Shown here piece after piece: positions 25,823 to 35,606 of a stretch of 64,000 bases of DNA. This DNA comes from Pseudohaliea sp964438205. GTDB lineage: Bacteria; Pseudomonadota; Gammaproteobacteria; Pseudomonadales; Halieaceae. A program made the position numbers and the translations under genes. The DNA lies in assembly GCA_964438205.1 (NCBI GenBank), contig CAYTJQ010000006.1:23597-87596 (forward strand). The letters are read 5' to 3'. How positions within the stretch are numbered: position 1 is the stretch's first letter; each line of letters opens with the position of its first letter. The notes beneath the pieces were generated by a model, which saw only the letters and a list, made by a program, of their open reading frames with translations, was not told the origin of the DNA and made no database searches.

Positions 25823-28800
25823 CCCTAGCGGACGCGGCTGCACGGCGCGCGGCTATTGATCCGGCCGCCAGTGTCTGCGTGAGCGCGCCGGCGGGGTCCG
25901 GCAAGACGGAGCTGCTGATCCAGCGCTTCCTCGGGCTCCTCGCCCGCGTGGAGCACCCGGAGGCGGTGCTCGCCATCACCTTCACCCGCAAGGCAGCCGC
26001 GGAGATGCGCGAGCGCATCCTCGGCGCCCTGGCGGAGGCCGCCCGCGCAACCCCTGTCGAGAGCGACCACGGCCTGCTTACCCGGACGCTCGCCGATCGT
26101 GCCCTGGCCCGGGACCGGGACGCCGGCTGGCGGCTGCTCGACAACGGCAACCGGCTGCGCGTGCGCACCATCGACAGCTTCTGCGCGGAACTGGCCCGGC
26201 AGATGCCGCTGCTCAGTAACCTGGGCGGTTCCGTTGCCACCGTGGACGATGCCAGCGAGCTGTACCGGGAGGCGGCCGAGGGCCTGCTCGCGGGCCTCGA
26301 CCGCACGCCGGACCAGAACCCGGACCTGGCTGCGCTTCTGGTGCACCTCGACAATCACTGGGAGCGCCTCGCGACCCTGCTCGCCTCGCTGCTGGCCCGC
26401 CGGGACCAGTGGCTCAGCTACCTGGGGGCGCACCGCGACGAGGCGTCCTCCGAGGCGTTCCTCCGCGGGGCGCTGCACGCCCTCGCCGGCGACGTGCTCG
26501 GTGACCTCGCCGAGCGCTTCCGGCCCGCGGCTGCCACGCTCGGGCCGTTGCTGGCGCGGCGCCGGGCAGCGGGGGAGGGCGTGCGCCTCGACGGCATGCC
26601 GGCCCCTGTGGCCGACGCGCTGCCGGCCTGGCGGGAACTGGCCGACGTTCTACTGACCAATGACGGCACCTGGCGCAAGCGCGTCACCAAGGCCCAGGGG
26701 TTCCCGGGCGGCGGCAAGGTCGAGGCCGTGGCGGCCATGAACGCCTGGCTGGAGGCTGCGGCGGCGGATACGGCCCTCGCAGCCGCGCTGGCCAGGGTGC
26801 GCATCCTGCCCTCGCCGGAGGACGCGGGCGCCTGGCCGATCCTCGCCAGCCTGGCCCGGCTGCTGCCCCGGGCCGTGGCCCAGCTGTACCTCGTCTTCCA
26901 GCGCCGCGGTGCCGTAGACCACTCGCAGATGGCGCTCGCCGCGCTCGACGCGCTCGGCGAGGACGACGCCCCGACGGACCTGGCGCTGCGCCTCGACTAC
27001 CGGATCGAGCACATCCTGGTCGATGAGTTCCAGGATACGTCCATCAAGCAGTACGAACTGGTGCGGCGCCTCACCCGCGACTGGGCCGAGCACAACGCGG
27101 CCAACCCGGGCGCCCCGCGCACGGTGCTCGTGGTCGGTGACGGCATGCAGTCCATCTACGGCTTCCGGGATGCCAATGTGAGCCTGTTCCTCCGGGCGCG
27201 CGACGAGGGCTTCAACGGCCTTCGCCTCACCCCGCTGCAACTCGCCAGCAACTTCCGCTCTGCGCGCCCCGTGGTGGACTGGGTGAACGACCAGTTTGCG
27301 GCGGCCTTTCCGCCGGAAGACGACGTCGTCGCGGGGCGGATCCGCTACACGTCCGCGGTGCCGACCCGGGAGGGCCCGGGGGGTGTTGCCGTGCACTGCT
27401 TCCGCGGCGAAGAAGGAGCGGACCTGGTAGCCGCCGAGGCCGACTTCGTGGCCGCCGGCGTGCTCGCAGCGCTCGATGCCGCGCCCGGCGAGAGCTGTGC
27501 CGTCCTCGGCCGCACCCGCCGCCAGCTGCAGCCGGTGCTGTCCCGGCTGCGGGCGGCCGGCGCCCCCGTCGCCGCGCAGGATGTGGATGCGCTCGCCAGC
27601 CGCCCGGTGATCAGGGACCTGCTTGTCCTCTGCCGCGCCCTGGCGGACCGCTACGACCGCCTGGCCTGGTTCTCGCTCCTGCGCGCCCCCTGGTGCGGAC
27701 TGTGCCTTGCCGACCTGCTCGCCGTGCACCGGGCCACGGACCGTGGCACGGTGGCCCGCTGGCTGTTCGGCGATCGCGCGGCCCCGGGGCTCAGCGACGA
27801 TGGCGCGGCCCGCGTTGCGGCGCTCGGCGCGGTGCTCGGTCGCGCCGAGGCGACCCGCGACCGGCGGGGGCTGCGCGGCTGGCTGGAAACGACCTGGGTC
27901 GCCCTCGGTGGCCCCGCCTGCTACCCGCCGGAAAGCGCTAGCGCTGCCGCCCAGTTCTTCGCCCTGGTCGAGCGGGCCGATGCCGAGACCGCCGGCCTCG
28001 ATGTGGCCTGGCTCGAACGCGAGGTCGGCCGCCTCTACGCCGAACCCGGCGATCCCCGGGCCAGCGTACAGGTGATGACCCTGCACAAGGCCAAGGGCCT
28101 GGAGTTCGACCGGGTCTGGCTCCTCGATATCGCCGGTGGCACCCGCGCTGATGACCGCGAGCTCCTCGCCTGGGACCAGCACGTGACCCGCGCGGGCGAG
28201 CGCTTCTTCCTGCTGGCGGCGGAGGATCACAGCGACCGGCGCTCCCCGAGCCTCTACCAGTACCTGCGCGAGGAGGCGACCGTAAAGCGTAGCCTGGAGG
28301 CCACGCGGCTGCTGTACGTCGGCGCCACGCGGGCAGTGCGCGAGCTGGTGCTCTGCGCCCGGCCGGGCTGGGATGACAGGCGGGAAAGCTATCGTGCCCC
28401 CGCGGCGGGGACGCTGGCAGCTGCGCTCTGGCCCCGCCTTCTGGATGGCGCCGTGGACCATGTCGTCGCTGCCGCGCCCCCGCCGACGGGCGACGGACCA
28501 CCGCCGCTGGAGCGTTTCGCCGCACCGGCGGCGGCGCCCGATGTGCCGCTGTCGGAAGCGCCGGCGGTGGAGAATCCGCTGGAACCTGCCGGCCTGCGCG
28601 AACGCTGCATCGGTACCGCCGTGCACCGCGTCCTCGAAGCCCTTGCCGGCAGTGCTTCCCTGCCGGCGCGCTGCGGCGAGGCCGAACGGCACCTGGCAAT
28701 GCTGTCGCTGGCGCAGGCGGGCCTGCCCGCCGCCGTGCAGGAAGAGGCCCTCGACGAGGTCATCGAGCATGTCGATCGCACCCTCGCTGACGAGGATGGC

Positions 28801-29115
28801 CGCTGGGTGCTCGGGGCGCACCCCGGGGGCGCGACCGAATGGTCGCTAACGGCCCTCGACGACGCCGGCCAGCCGCAGCAGTTGGTGCTCGACCGGCATT
28901 TCCGCGACCCCGCAAGCGGCGGGCACTGGATCATCGACTACAAGACGAGCCGCCCGCTGCCCGGCGAGCCGGCGGAGGCCTTCGCGGCGCGGGAGGCCGA
29001 CGCCCATGCCGCTCAGCTGGCACGCTACCGGGACGCGCTCGCCGCCTTGGTCGCCGGCCCGGTGCACTGTGCACTGTACTTCACGGCTCTCGGGCGCCTG
29101 CGGCGCCTTCCGTAG
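25819..29115 (+). CDS. UvrD/AddA-like ATP-dependent helicase-nuclease
   Basis: 1098 residues. All SF1A helicase motifs are visible: Walker A APAGSGKTELL near 24-34, AITFTRKAAAEMRERI (Ia), LVDEFQDTSIKQ (II), VGDGMQSIYGFRDANVSLFL (III), LASNFRSARPVVDWVN (IV), TLHKAKGLEFDRVWLLD (V) and LLYVGATRAVRELVL (VI). The C-terminus adds a second PD-(D/E)XK nuclease (GGHWIIDYKTSRP near 1036), so both subunits could cut DNA, as in AddAB. Coupled to the AddB-like gene. Cytoplasmic; double-strand break end-processing inferred. Confidence 0.92.
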   Translation: MTLADAAARRAAIDPAASVCVSAPAGSGKTELLIQRFLGLLARVEHPEAVLAITFTRKAAAEMRERILGALAEAARATPVESDHGLLTRTLADRALARDRDAGWRLLDNGNRLRVRTIDSFCAELARQMPLLSNLGGSVATVDDASELYREAAEGLLAGLDRTPDQNPDLAALLVHLDNHWERLATLLASLLARRDQWLSYLGAHRDEASSEAFLRGALHALAGDVLGDLAERFRPAAATLGPLLARRRAAGEGVRLDGMPAPVADALPAWRELADVLLTNDGTWRKRVTKAQGFPGGGKVEAVAAMNAWLEAAAADTALAAALARVRILPSPEDAGAWPILASLARLLPRAVAQLYLVFQRRGAVDHSQMALAALDALGEDDAPTDLALRLDYRIEHILVDEFQDTSIKQYELVRRLTRDWAEHNAANPGAPRTVLVVGDGMQSIYGFRDANVSLFLRARDEGFNGLRLTPLQLASNFRSARPVVDWVNDQFAAAFPPEDDVVAGRIRYTSAVPTREGPGGVAVHCFRGEEGADLVAAEADFVAAGVLAALDAAPGESCAVLGRTRRQLQPVLSRLRAAGAPVAAQDVDALASRPVIRDLLVLCRALADRYDRLAWFSLLRAPWCGLCLADLLAVHRATDRGTVARWLFGDRAAPGLSDDGAARVAALGAVLGRAEATRDRRGLRGWLETTWVALGGPACYPPESASAAAQFFALVERADAETAGLDVAWLEREVGRLYAEPGDPRASVQVMTLHKAKGLEFDRVWLLDIAGGTRADDRELLAWDQHVTRAGERFFLLAAEDHSDRRSPSLYQYLREEATVKRSLEATRLLYVGATRAVRELVLCARPGWDDRRESYRAPAAGTLAAALWPRLLDGAVDHVVAAAPPPTGDGPPPLERFAAPAAAPDVPLSEAPAVENPLEPAGLRERCIGTAVHRVLEALAGSASLPARCGEAERHLAMLSLAQAGLPAAVQEEALDEVIEHVDRTLADEDGRWVLGAHPGGATEWSLTALDDAGQPQQLVLDRHFRDPASGGHWIIDYKTSRPLPGEPAEAFAAREADAHAAQLARYRDALAALVAGPVHCALYFTALGRLRRLP

Positions 29116-29148
29116 GTGCGCTGCGCTTCCCCCGGTCCCTGCTGCCGC

Positions 29149-29154
29149 TATACT
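29149..29154 (+). promoter_or_regulatory. Candidate -10 element for the RND efflux genes
   Basis: TATACT (5 of 6 matches to TATAAT) lies 30 bases upstream of the adaptor ATG, giving a leader of about 24 bases. No convincing -35 hexamer is present. Confidence 0.3.
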
Positions 29155-29184
29155 GGTGTCGCCTTTCGTCCGAGGAGTTTCCCC

Positions 29185-30324
29185 ATGCCTTCCAGCCTTC
29201 GCATGCTGACGGCCCTGTTGTGCAGCTCGCTGGCGCTCGTTGCCTGCGGTCAGCGCGACGGCGGGGCGCCCGCAGAACCGGCCGCACGGCCCGTGCGCAC
29301 GCTTGTCGTTGGAGACAGCGCGGGCAGCGAACTGCGTCGCTTTCCCGGGCGGGTGGAGGCGACGCAGCAGGCGGAGCTGTCCTTCCGCGTGGCCGGCCAG
29401 CTGCGGGAGGTCCTGGTCCGGGAGGGGGACCGGGTCGAGGCCGGCAGCGTCATCGCCCGCCTGGACCCCACGGACTTCGAGACGGCGCTGGCCGACCGGC
29501 AGGCGACCTTCGACAACGCCGAGCGCAATTACCGGCGCGCCAGCGAGCTGGTCGAGAGCGGCAGCATTTCGCGCCTCGACTACGACCGCATGGAAGCGCA
29601 GTTCCGCAGCGCCGAGGCCGCCCTCGAGCAGGCCCGGAACAACCTCGCGTACACGGAGCTCCGCGCCCCGTTCACCGGCCGCATCGCCCAGCGCCTGGTG
29701 GAGAACTTCGAGGAGGTGCAGGCGCGGCAGCCGGTATTCTACCTGCAGGGTGACCAGCAGCTCGACGTGGTCATCGACCTGCCGGAGACGATCATCCGCC
29801 AGGTGCGCCGCGGCGATGCCGTGGCCATGGAGGAAGATGTTGCCACGTCCGAGGCCGCCCGGGTCCGGGCCTGGGCGACGTTCAATGACCACCCGGAGCT
29901 ACGGCTGCCGCTCACGCTGCGCGAAGTGGCCACCCGGGCCGATGCGTCGACACAGACCTACCGCGTGACCTTCAGCATGCCGCCACCGTCGGCCTTCACC
30001 GTGCTCCCGGGCATGACCGCGGAAGTGGCGGTCGATTTTTCGCCGCTGCTCTCCGATGACAAGGTGTTCTGGCTGCCGGCGCCGGCGGTGCAGGCCGATG
30101 CGTCGCTCGCCGCGCAGGTCTGGGTCTATGACAGCCAGTCCGGCACCGTGAGCGCGCGGCGGGTTGAGACCGGTCGCCTTGCGGACGATCGCATCCAGGT
30201 GCTTTCGGGGCTGGACGGTGGGGAGGAGGTCGTCGCCGTAGGGGCGCCGTACCTCTCCGAGGGCATGCGCGTACGGCCGATGCCACAGCTGGAACAGGCC
30301 GAACCCCGCCCCGGTGATCGGTGA
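29185..30324 (+). CDS. RND efflux periplasmic adaptor subunit (membrane fusion lipoprotein)
   Basis: 379 residues. The signal peptide ends in a lipobox (SSLALVACGQRDGG), so the adaptor is lipid-anchored to the inner membrane. The HlyD-type layout follows: a biotinyl-lipoyl-like half (AELSFRVAGQLREVLVREGDRVEAG), a long coiled hairpin (ETALADRQATFDNAERNYRRA...EAALEQARNNLAYTELRAPF), the second lipoyl half and a beta-barrel (QTYRVTFSMPPP...VLPGMTAEVAV). ATG at 29185 follows GAGGAG. It connects the permease to an outer-membrane channel; no TolC-like gene is adjacent. Confidence 0.92.
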   Translation: MPSSLRMLTALLCSSLALVACGQRDGGAPAEPAARPVRTLVVGDSAGSELRRFPGRVEATQQAELSFRVAGQLREVLVREGDRVEAGSVIARLDPTDFETALADRQATFDNAERNYRRASELVESGSISRLDYDRMEAQFRSAEAALEQARNNLAYTELRAPFTGRIAQRLVENFEEVQARQPVFYLQGDQQLDVVIDLPETIIRQVRRGDAVAMEEDVATSEAARVRAWATFNDHPELRLPLTLREVATRADASTQTYRVTFSMPPPSAFTVLPGMTAEVAVDFSPLLSDDKVFWLPAPAVQADASLAAQVWVYDSQSGTVSARRVETGRLADDRIQVLSGLDGGEEVVAVGAPYLSEGMRVRPMPQLEQAEPRPGDR

Positions 30325-30334
30325 GGGGCGCCCC

Positions 30335-33300
30335 GTGAGCAATATCGGAACGTGGTCTGTCGACAATCGCGTCAGTGCCTGGCTGCTGGTCCTCGTACTC
30401 CTCGGCGGGGGCTACTGGGGCTTTCTCAACATGGGCAAGCTCGAGGATCCGGCCTTTACCATCAAGATGGCCAAGATCCTCACCCCGTACCCCGGGGCCA
30501 CGGCGCGCGAGGTGCAGGAGGAGCTGACCTATCACCTCGAAGATGCGCTGCAGCGACTGCCGCAGCTGAAGCGCATCAAGATGTCGGTATCGAGGCCCGG
30601 GCTCTCGGATATCACCATCGAGTTCAAGGACAGCTACAGCGCGTCGGAGATGCCGGACATCTTCGATGAACTGCGGCGCAAGGTGGCCGACGTGCGCCGG
30701 CAGCTGCCACCCGGCGCCGGCGAGCCGATGGTCATCGACGACTTCGGCGACGTCTACGGCGTCTATCTCATGCTCACGGGCAAGGGCTACAGCTGGCGCG
30801 ACCTCTACGATACCGCCGACGCCCTCAAGCGCGAGCTGGTCCTGGTACCGGGGGTGCGCAAGGTGTCCATCGACGGGGTGCAGGAGGAAGTCGTCTACGT
30901 GGACATCAGCCGGGCGCGGCTCGGCGAAATTGGCATTTCGCCGAAGCAGCTCTCCGCCGTGCTCGGCTCACAGAACAGCGTGGTCGATGCGGGCAACATG
31001 CCCCTCGGTGACGAATACCTGCGCCTGAGCCCCACCGGCGCCTACGGCTCGGTGCAGGCCATGGGCGCTACGCTGATCGGCTCCGACGAAGGGCGCCTCG
31101 TGCGTCTGCGCGACGTGGCGCAGCTCACCCGTGCCTATCGCGAAGTGCCGCGCAAACTCTATTACGTGAACGGTGAGCCGGGGCTCAGCCTGGGCATTTC
31201 CATGGCGGCCGGCCAGAACGTCGTGGAGGTAGGCCGGGCACTCCGCGGGCGCTTCGAGGAACTGCGGTCCAGCATCCCCGTGGGCATGCACCTGGAGGCG
31301 GTCTACAGCCAGCCGACGGAGGTCGAGAACTCGGTGGCGGGCTTTATCATCAGCGTCGCACAGGCCATCGCGATCGTGATCGTTGTCCTGCTGCTCTTCA
31401 TGGGTCTGCGCGTCGGCATCATCATCGGCGCGGTGCTGCTCATCACCGTGGCCGGGACGCTGCTCTTCATGCACCTCTACGGGATCGAGCTGCAGCGGAT
31501 CTCCCTCGGTGCGCTGGTCATCGCCCTGGGCATGCTCGTGGACAACGCCATCGTGGTCGCCGAGGGCATGCAGGTGCGTATGCAGGCGGGCGCGAGTGCC
31601 CGCGGCGCCGCGGGCGAAGCGGTGGGCAAGACCATGGTGCCGCTGCTGGGCGGTACGGCGATCGGCATCCTCGCGTTCTCGCCCATTGCCCTGTCGACGG
31701 ACAACACGGGGGAATTCGCGGGCTCGCTGTTCTGGGTGATCCTCATCTCCCTTGCCCTGTCCTGGGTGACGGCGGTGAGCTCCACGCCGCTGCTCTTCGC
31801 GCTGTTGATGAAGGAGGCACCGCCGGCGGCAGCGGGTGCCTACGACGGGCGGCTCTTCCGCGGCTACCGGCGCCTGCTGGCACAGGCCCTGCGGTACCGC
31901 TGGCTGACCGTAGGCGGCGTGTCGCTGCTCTTCGTGGCGGCTGTGATCGGCTTCGGGCAGGTCAAGGCGGGTTTCTTCCCCGCTTCGAGCACACCGCTGT
32001 TCTTCGTCGACCTCTGGGAGCCGGAGGGTACGGATATCCGCCGCACCCGCGATGATGCCCGGGCCGTGAGCGCCTGGCTGGCCGAACAGCCGGGGGTGAC
32101 GCAGGCAGCCGCGGTCATCGGCGGGCCGCACCAGCGCTTCACCCTCGTCTATGACGCCAAGGAGCCGTCCCCGGTCTATGCGCAGGTGATCGTGCGCACG
32201 GAAACGCTCGGGCAGATCGCGCCGCTGCGAGCCCGCCTCGAAGCGATGCTGGCCCGGGAAATGCCCTGGCTCGACCCGCTGGTCAAGCCGCTGCGCATGG
32301 GGCCCGGGCGCGATGCGAAGATCGAGGCGCGCTTCTCCGGCCCGGACCCGGTGGAGCTGCGCCGCCTGGCCGAAGAGGCCAAGCAGATCATGCGGGCGGA
32401 CCCGGGCGCCCGTGACGTTCGCGACGACTGGCGTTCGCCGGTGAAGGTCCTGCGCCCCGTCTTCAACGAGCAGGTAGCGCGACGGCTCGGCATCAGCCGC
32501 GAGGACCTGGGCAGGGCGCTCAAGTACGGTCATGACGGGTCGGCCGCCGGCACTTTCCGCGACGGCAACCGGGTTCTCCCCATTTATCTCCGGGCGGCCG
32601 CCGGCGACCGCGACGATATTGCCAACCTGCGTGACCTGCAGGTCTGGAGCCCGGCGCTCGGCCGTTCCATCCCGATCACGCAGGTGGTCAGCAGCTTCGA
32701 GACACACTGGGAAAACGCCGTCATCCGCGGCCGGAACCGGCAACAGACCATCATTGCATCCTGCAACCCGGTCGGCGAACTGACGGACCCGCTCTTCGCG
32801 CGGCTGCGTCCGCAGATCGCGGCGATCGAGCTGCCGCCGGGCTACAGCCTGAGCTGGGGCGGGGAGTTCGAGGATGCGAGCAACGCCCAGGGCGGCTTGT
32901 TCAGTGTATTCCCCGCCGGTGTGCTGCTCATGGTGCTGACGACCGTGCTGCTGTTCGGCAAGCTGCGCCAGCCCCTCATCATCTGGCTCACCGTGCCCCT
33001 GGCCATCGTCGGTATTACTGCGGGACTCCTGGTCGCCGATGGCGCCTTCGACTTCATGTCGCTGCTCGGCGGCCTGTCGCTCATCGGACTGCTGATCAAG
33101 AACGCCATTGTTCTCATCGAGGAGATGGACCAGCAGCTGGCCGAGGGCAACGGGCTCCAGGAGGGCATCCTCGACGCGGCTGTGAGCCGCCTTCGCCCGG
33201 TGATCCTCGCCGCGGCGACGACGATCCTCGGCCTCATCCCGCTACTCGGCGACGTGTTCTTCGTGAACATGGCGGTGACCATCATGGCGGGGCTGGGTTT

Positions 33301-33409
33301 CGCGTCGCTGTTGACGCTGTTCGTGGTGCCGACGCTGTATGCGCTGTTCTTCAGTGTCGGGAAGGTGCCGGAAAGGGCACCTGGCGAAGCGCCCGGGAAC
33401 GTGGGCTAG
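30335..33409 (+). CDS. RND efflux permease subunit (AcrB/HAE family)
   Basis: 1024 residues with 12 transmembrane helices and two large periplasmic loops. N-terminal motif NRVSAWLLVLVLLGGGYWGFLNMGKLEDPAFTIK; duplicated region with GGLSLIGLLIKNAIVLIEEMD near the end. In helix 4 the sequence is GMLVDNAIVVAEGMQ: the first Asp of the AcrB Asp-Asp pair is kept and the second is Asn. Drives drug or toxic-metabolite export with proton-motive force. GTG at 30335 is chosen, with GAGGGG 6 bases upstream; it starts 11 bases after the adaptor stop. Substrates unknown. The 3' end overlaps mltD by 4 bases. Confidence 0.93.
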   Translation: MSNIGTWSVDNRVSAWLLVLVLLGGGYWGFLNMGKLEDPAFTIKMAKILTPYPGATAREVQEELTYHLEDALQRLPQLKRIKMSVSRPGLSDITIEFKDSYSASEMPDIFDELRRKVADVRRQLPPGAGEPMVIDDFGDVYGVYLMLTGKGYSWRDLYDTADALKRELVLVPGVRKVSIDGVQEEVVYVDISRARLGEIGISPKQLSAVLGSQNSVVDAGNMPLGDEYLRLSPTGAYGSVQAMGATLIGSDEGRLVRLRDVAQLTRAYREVPRKLYYVNGEPGLSLGISMAAGQNVVEVGRALRGRFEELRSSIPVGMHLEAVYSQPTEVENSVAGFIISVAQAIAIVIVVLLLFMGLRVGIIIGAVLLITVAGTLLFMHLYGIELQRISLGALVIALGMLVDNAIVVAEGMQVRMQAGASARGAAGEAVGKTMVPLLGGTAIGILAFSPIALSTDNTGEFAGSLFWVILISLALSWVTAVSSTPLLFALLMKEAPPAAAGAYDGRLFRGYRRLLAQALRYRWLTVGGVSLLFVAAVIGFGQVKAGFFPASSTPLFFVDLWEPEGTDIRRTRDDARAVSAWLAEQPGVTQAAAVIGGPHQRFTLVYDAKEPSPVYAQVIVRTETLGQIAPLRARLEAMLAREMPWLDPLVKPLRMGPGRDAKIEARFSGPDPVELRRLAEEAKQIMRADPGARDVRDDWRSPVKVLRPVFNEQVARRLGISREDLGRALKYGHDGSAAGTFRDGNRVLPIYLRAAAGDRDDIANLRDLQVWSPALGRSIPITQVVSSFETHWENAVIRGRNRQQTIIASCNPVGELTDPLFARLRPQIAAIELPPGYSLSWGGEFEDASNAQGGLFSVFPAGVLLMVLTTVLLFGKLRQPLIIWLTVPLAIVGITAGLLVADGAFDFMSLLGGLSLIGLLIKNAIVLIEEMDQQLAEGNGLQEGILDAAVSRLRPVILAAATTILGLIPLLGDVFFVNMAVTIMAGLGFASLLTLFVVPTLYALFFSVGKVPERAPGEAPGNVG

Positions 33410-34749
33410 CGCCCGTTGGGAAACAGGCGCAGCTGCTGGCCCGGCTGCAGGTACTGGCTCGGGTCCAGGGCGTTCCAGCTGACCAGGTCGTCGACGGTGA
33501 CGTTGAAGCGGCTGGCGATCCGGTAGAGCGAGTCCCCGGCGCGGACGCGATAGCCCCGGGGCTTGCGCGGACCGGCCGCGTCCGCGAGGGCCAGGCTGTC
33601 GGGCCAGGCGGAGCCGCGCGGGATCAGCAGCGTGTCTCCGGCACGGATCAGGTGGCCATCGATGTCGTTGACCTCGCGCAGCAGGGCCACCTGTGTGTCG
33701 AAGCGGCGGGCGATGCGCACGAGGCTGTCGCCCGGCTCGATGCGGTAGTGCGCCCAGGACACCCGGTCCTCCGGCGCCAGCGAGGCGACTGCGCGCTGGA
33801 AGCGCCCGGCGCGATCCACGGGCAGGAGCAGTTCATCCCGGCCCGGGGCGCTGGCCCAGCGCAGGTGGCCCGGGTTCAGGGCCCGCAGCGTGCCCAGTTC
33901 TATCCCGGCAAGCTGGGCCGCGCGCTGAAGTTCGATCTGGCCGCCGGTGGGCACGGCCACGAAGGCCGGTGCGTTGGGGACCGGGGGCAGGTCCGCGCCG
34001 AGGGTATCGGCGTAGTATACGATGGCCGCCAGGCCGATCAGCCGCGGCACGTAGTGGCGCGTCTCCCGGGGCAGCTGCAGCGACCAGTAATCAGTTGGCC
34101 GGCCGTCGCGCTCGTTGCGCGCCACAGCCTTTGTGACACGTCCCTTGCCCGCGTTGTAGGCGGCCAGGGCGAGGAGCCAGTCGCCGTCGAAATCATCGTG
34201 GAGCGACTGCAGGTAATCGAGGGCGATGTCCGTGGCCAGGCGGACATCCAGCCGGCCGTCGTACCACCAGTCCCGGGCCATGCCCAGGTAATCGGCCGTG
34301 GCCGGCATGATCTGCCACAGCCCGGCCGCCCGCTGCGGCGATACCGCGTAGGGGTTGAGGGTGCTCTCCACCAGCGGCAGCAGCGCCAGCTCCGCCGGCA
34401 TGCCCCGTGCCTCGACGGCCTCGACGATGTGGAACAGGTAATTGCCCGCGCGCTCACCGACCACCGACAGGTAGCGTGGCTGGGACAGGAAGTGGTCCCG
34501 GGCGCGGGCGACCTGGGCATTGTGGATGTCGTGCCAGGTGAGTTCGCGCCGCAGCCGTTCCCAGAGGTCCTCGGGTGGCGGCAGGGGTGCCTCGACCGGT
34601 TCCTGTGCCGGAGCCGACACCAGGAGGTCCTCACCGGCGTGGGCGTTGTCCTGCGCGACCTCCGCGCCGACCGGCCCCAGGGCCTGGCAGGCGCCGAGCA
34701 GGAGCACCGCCAGGGCGGCGAGGCAAAGCCGGAGCAGCTGCTGCGCCAT
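33406..34749 (-). CDS. mltD: Membrane-bound lytic murein transglycosylase D
   Basis: 447 residues. Lipoprotein signal peptide with lipobox LLLGAC (Cys21). The SLT domain has the catalytic Glu near 128 in LPLVESTLNPYAVSP, then AAGLWQIMPATADYLGM and ALAAYNAGKGRV. Two LysM peptidoglycan-binding repeats close the protein, near 345-390 (YRIEPGDSLVRIARRF) and 400-445 (YRVRAGDSLYRIASRF). It cleaves glycan strands to 1,6-anhydromuropeptides at the outer membrane. It lies 3 bases after gloB on the same strand, the arrangement also seen in E. coli. Confidence 0.95.
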   Translation of the reverse strand: MAQQLLRLCLAALAVLLLGACQALGPVGAEVAQDNAHAGEDLLVSAPAQEPVEAPLPPPEDLWERLRRELTWHDIHNAQVARARDHFLSQPRYLSVVGERAGNYLFHIVEAVEARGMPAELALLPLVESTLNPYAVSPQRAAGLWQIMPATADYLGMARDWWYDGRLDVRLATDIALDYLQSLHDDFDGDWLLALAAYNAGKGRVTKAVARNERDGRPTDYWSLQLPRETRHYVPRLIGLAAIVYYADTLGADLPPVPNAPAFVAVPTGGQIELQRAAQLAGIELGTLRALNPGHLRWASAPGRDELLLPVDRAGRFQRAVASLAPEDRVSWAHYRIEPGDSLVRIARRFDTQVALLREVNDIDGHLIRAGDTLLIPRGSAWPDSLALADAAGPRKPRGYRVRAGDSLYRIASRFNVTVDDLVSWNALDPSQYLQPGQQLRLFPNGR

Positions 34750-34752
34750 GGT

Positions 34753-35523
34753 TCAGAAATTGTCCTTCCAGGCGCGGAGCTGGGTAAAACGGCCGACGCT
34801 GTCTCCCGCGGGCGCCTGGCCCGCGTCGCTGAGGCCGGCCAGGATGCCGTCGGCGTCGGGCCGCAGGAAAGGGTTGGTCTCGCGCTCGAGCGCGATGGAC
34901 GACGGTACCGTTGGCTCGTCGCGCTCGCGCCGTTCGCGGACGTCGGCGACGCGGGCGGCCAGGGCCGCGTTCGCCGGCTCGGCGGCGATGGCGAAGGCGA
35001 GGTTTGCCTGGGTGTACTCGTGGGCGCAGTAGACCGCCGTTTCCGGCGGCAGGGCTGCGAGCCGCTGCAGCGAGGCGTGCATCATCGCCGGCGTACCCTC
35101 GAAGAGCCGGCCGCAGCCGCCGGCGAAGAGGGTGTCACCGCAGAACAGCACGGGGGTCGGCGACGCCGCGAAGTAGGCGATGTGGTCCAGGGTATGGCCC
35201 GGTACCGTGAGCACCTCGAAGGTGACGCCGAGGACCGTGACCGCGTCACCGTCGCGCAGGCGGCGGTCGATGAAGGGGAGGCCGGGGTTGTCGGGGCCGT
35301 ACACCGTGCAGCCGGTTTCCGCCTTCAGCGCCTCGACGCCGCCGACGTGGTCGAAATGGTGATGGGTGACGAGGATGGCGTCGAGGGCCAGGCCCCGCGC
35401 CTCGAGGGCGGCCCGGACCGGCGCCGGGTCCCCGGGGTCGACCACGCAGGCCCTGCCGGCCCTGTCGTCAAAGAGCCAGATGTAGTTGTCGCTGAAGGCG
35501 CGCAGGGGCTCGATCGTGGCCAT
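34753..35523 (-). CDS. gloB: Hydroxyacylglutathione hydrolase (glyoxalase II)
   Basis: 256 residues, normal GloB length. The metallo-beta-lactamase motif is THHHFDHVGG at 53-62; FCGDTLFAGGCGRLFEG and YCAHEYTQANLAFA supply further metal and substrate ligands, and RETNPFLR near the end is the glutathione-binding signature. It hydrolyses S-lactoylglutathione in methylglyoxal detoxification. ATG at 35523 (MATIEPLRAFSDNYIW) is the family start; an in-frame start at 35595 adds 24 unrelated residues. Diverges from the methyltransferase gene. Confidence 0.97.
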   Translation of the reverse strand: MATIEPLRAFSDNYIWLFDDRAGRACVVDPGDPAPVRAALEARGLALDAILVTHHHFDHVGGVEALKAETGCTVYGPDNPGLPFIDRRLRDGDAVTVLGVTFEVLTVPGHTLDHIAYFAASPTPVLFCGDTLFAGGCGRLFEGTPAMMHASLQRLAALPPETAVYCAHEYTQANLAFAIAAEPANAALAARVADVRERRERDEPTVPSSIALERETNPFLRPDADGILAGLSDAGQAPAGDSVGRFTQLRAWKDNF

Positions 35524-35606
35524 GGGGTCCCTCGCGAAGAAAAGCGGTTGCCAAAGGCATCCCGCGCTGGCTACCCTCCTAGGCTTGGCCAGCACGTGGT
35601 GCCCGG

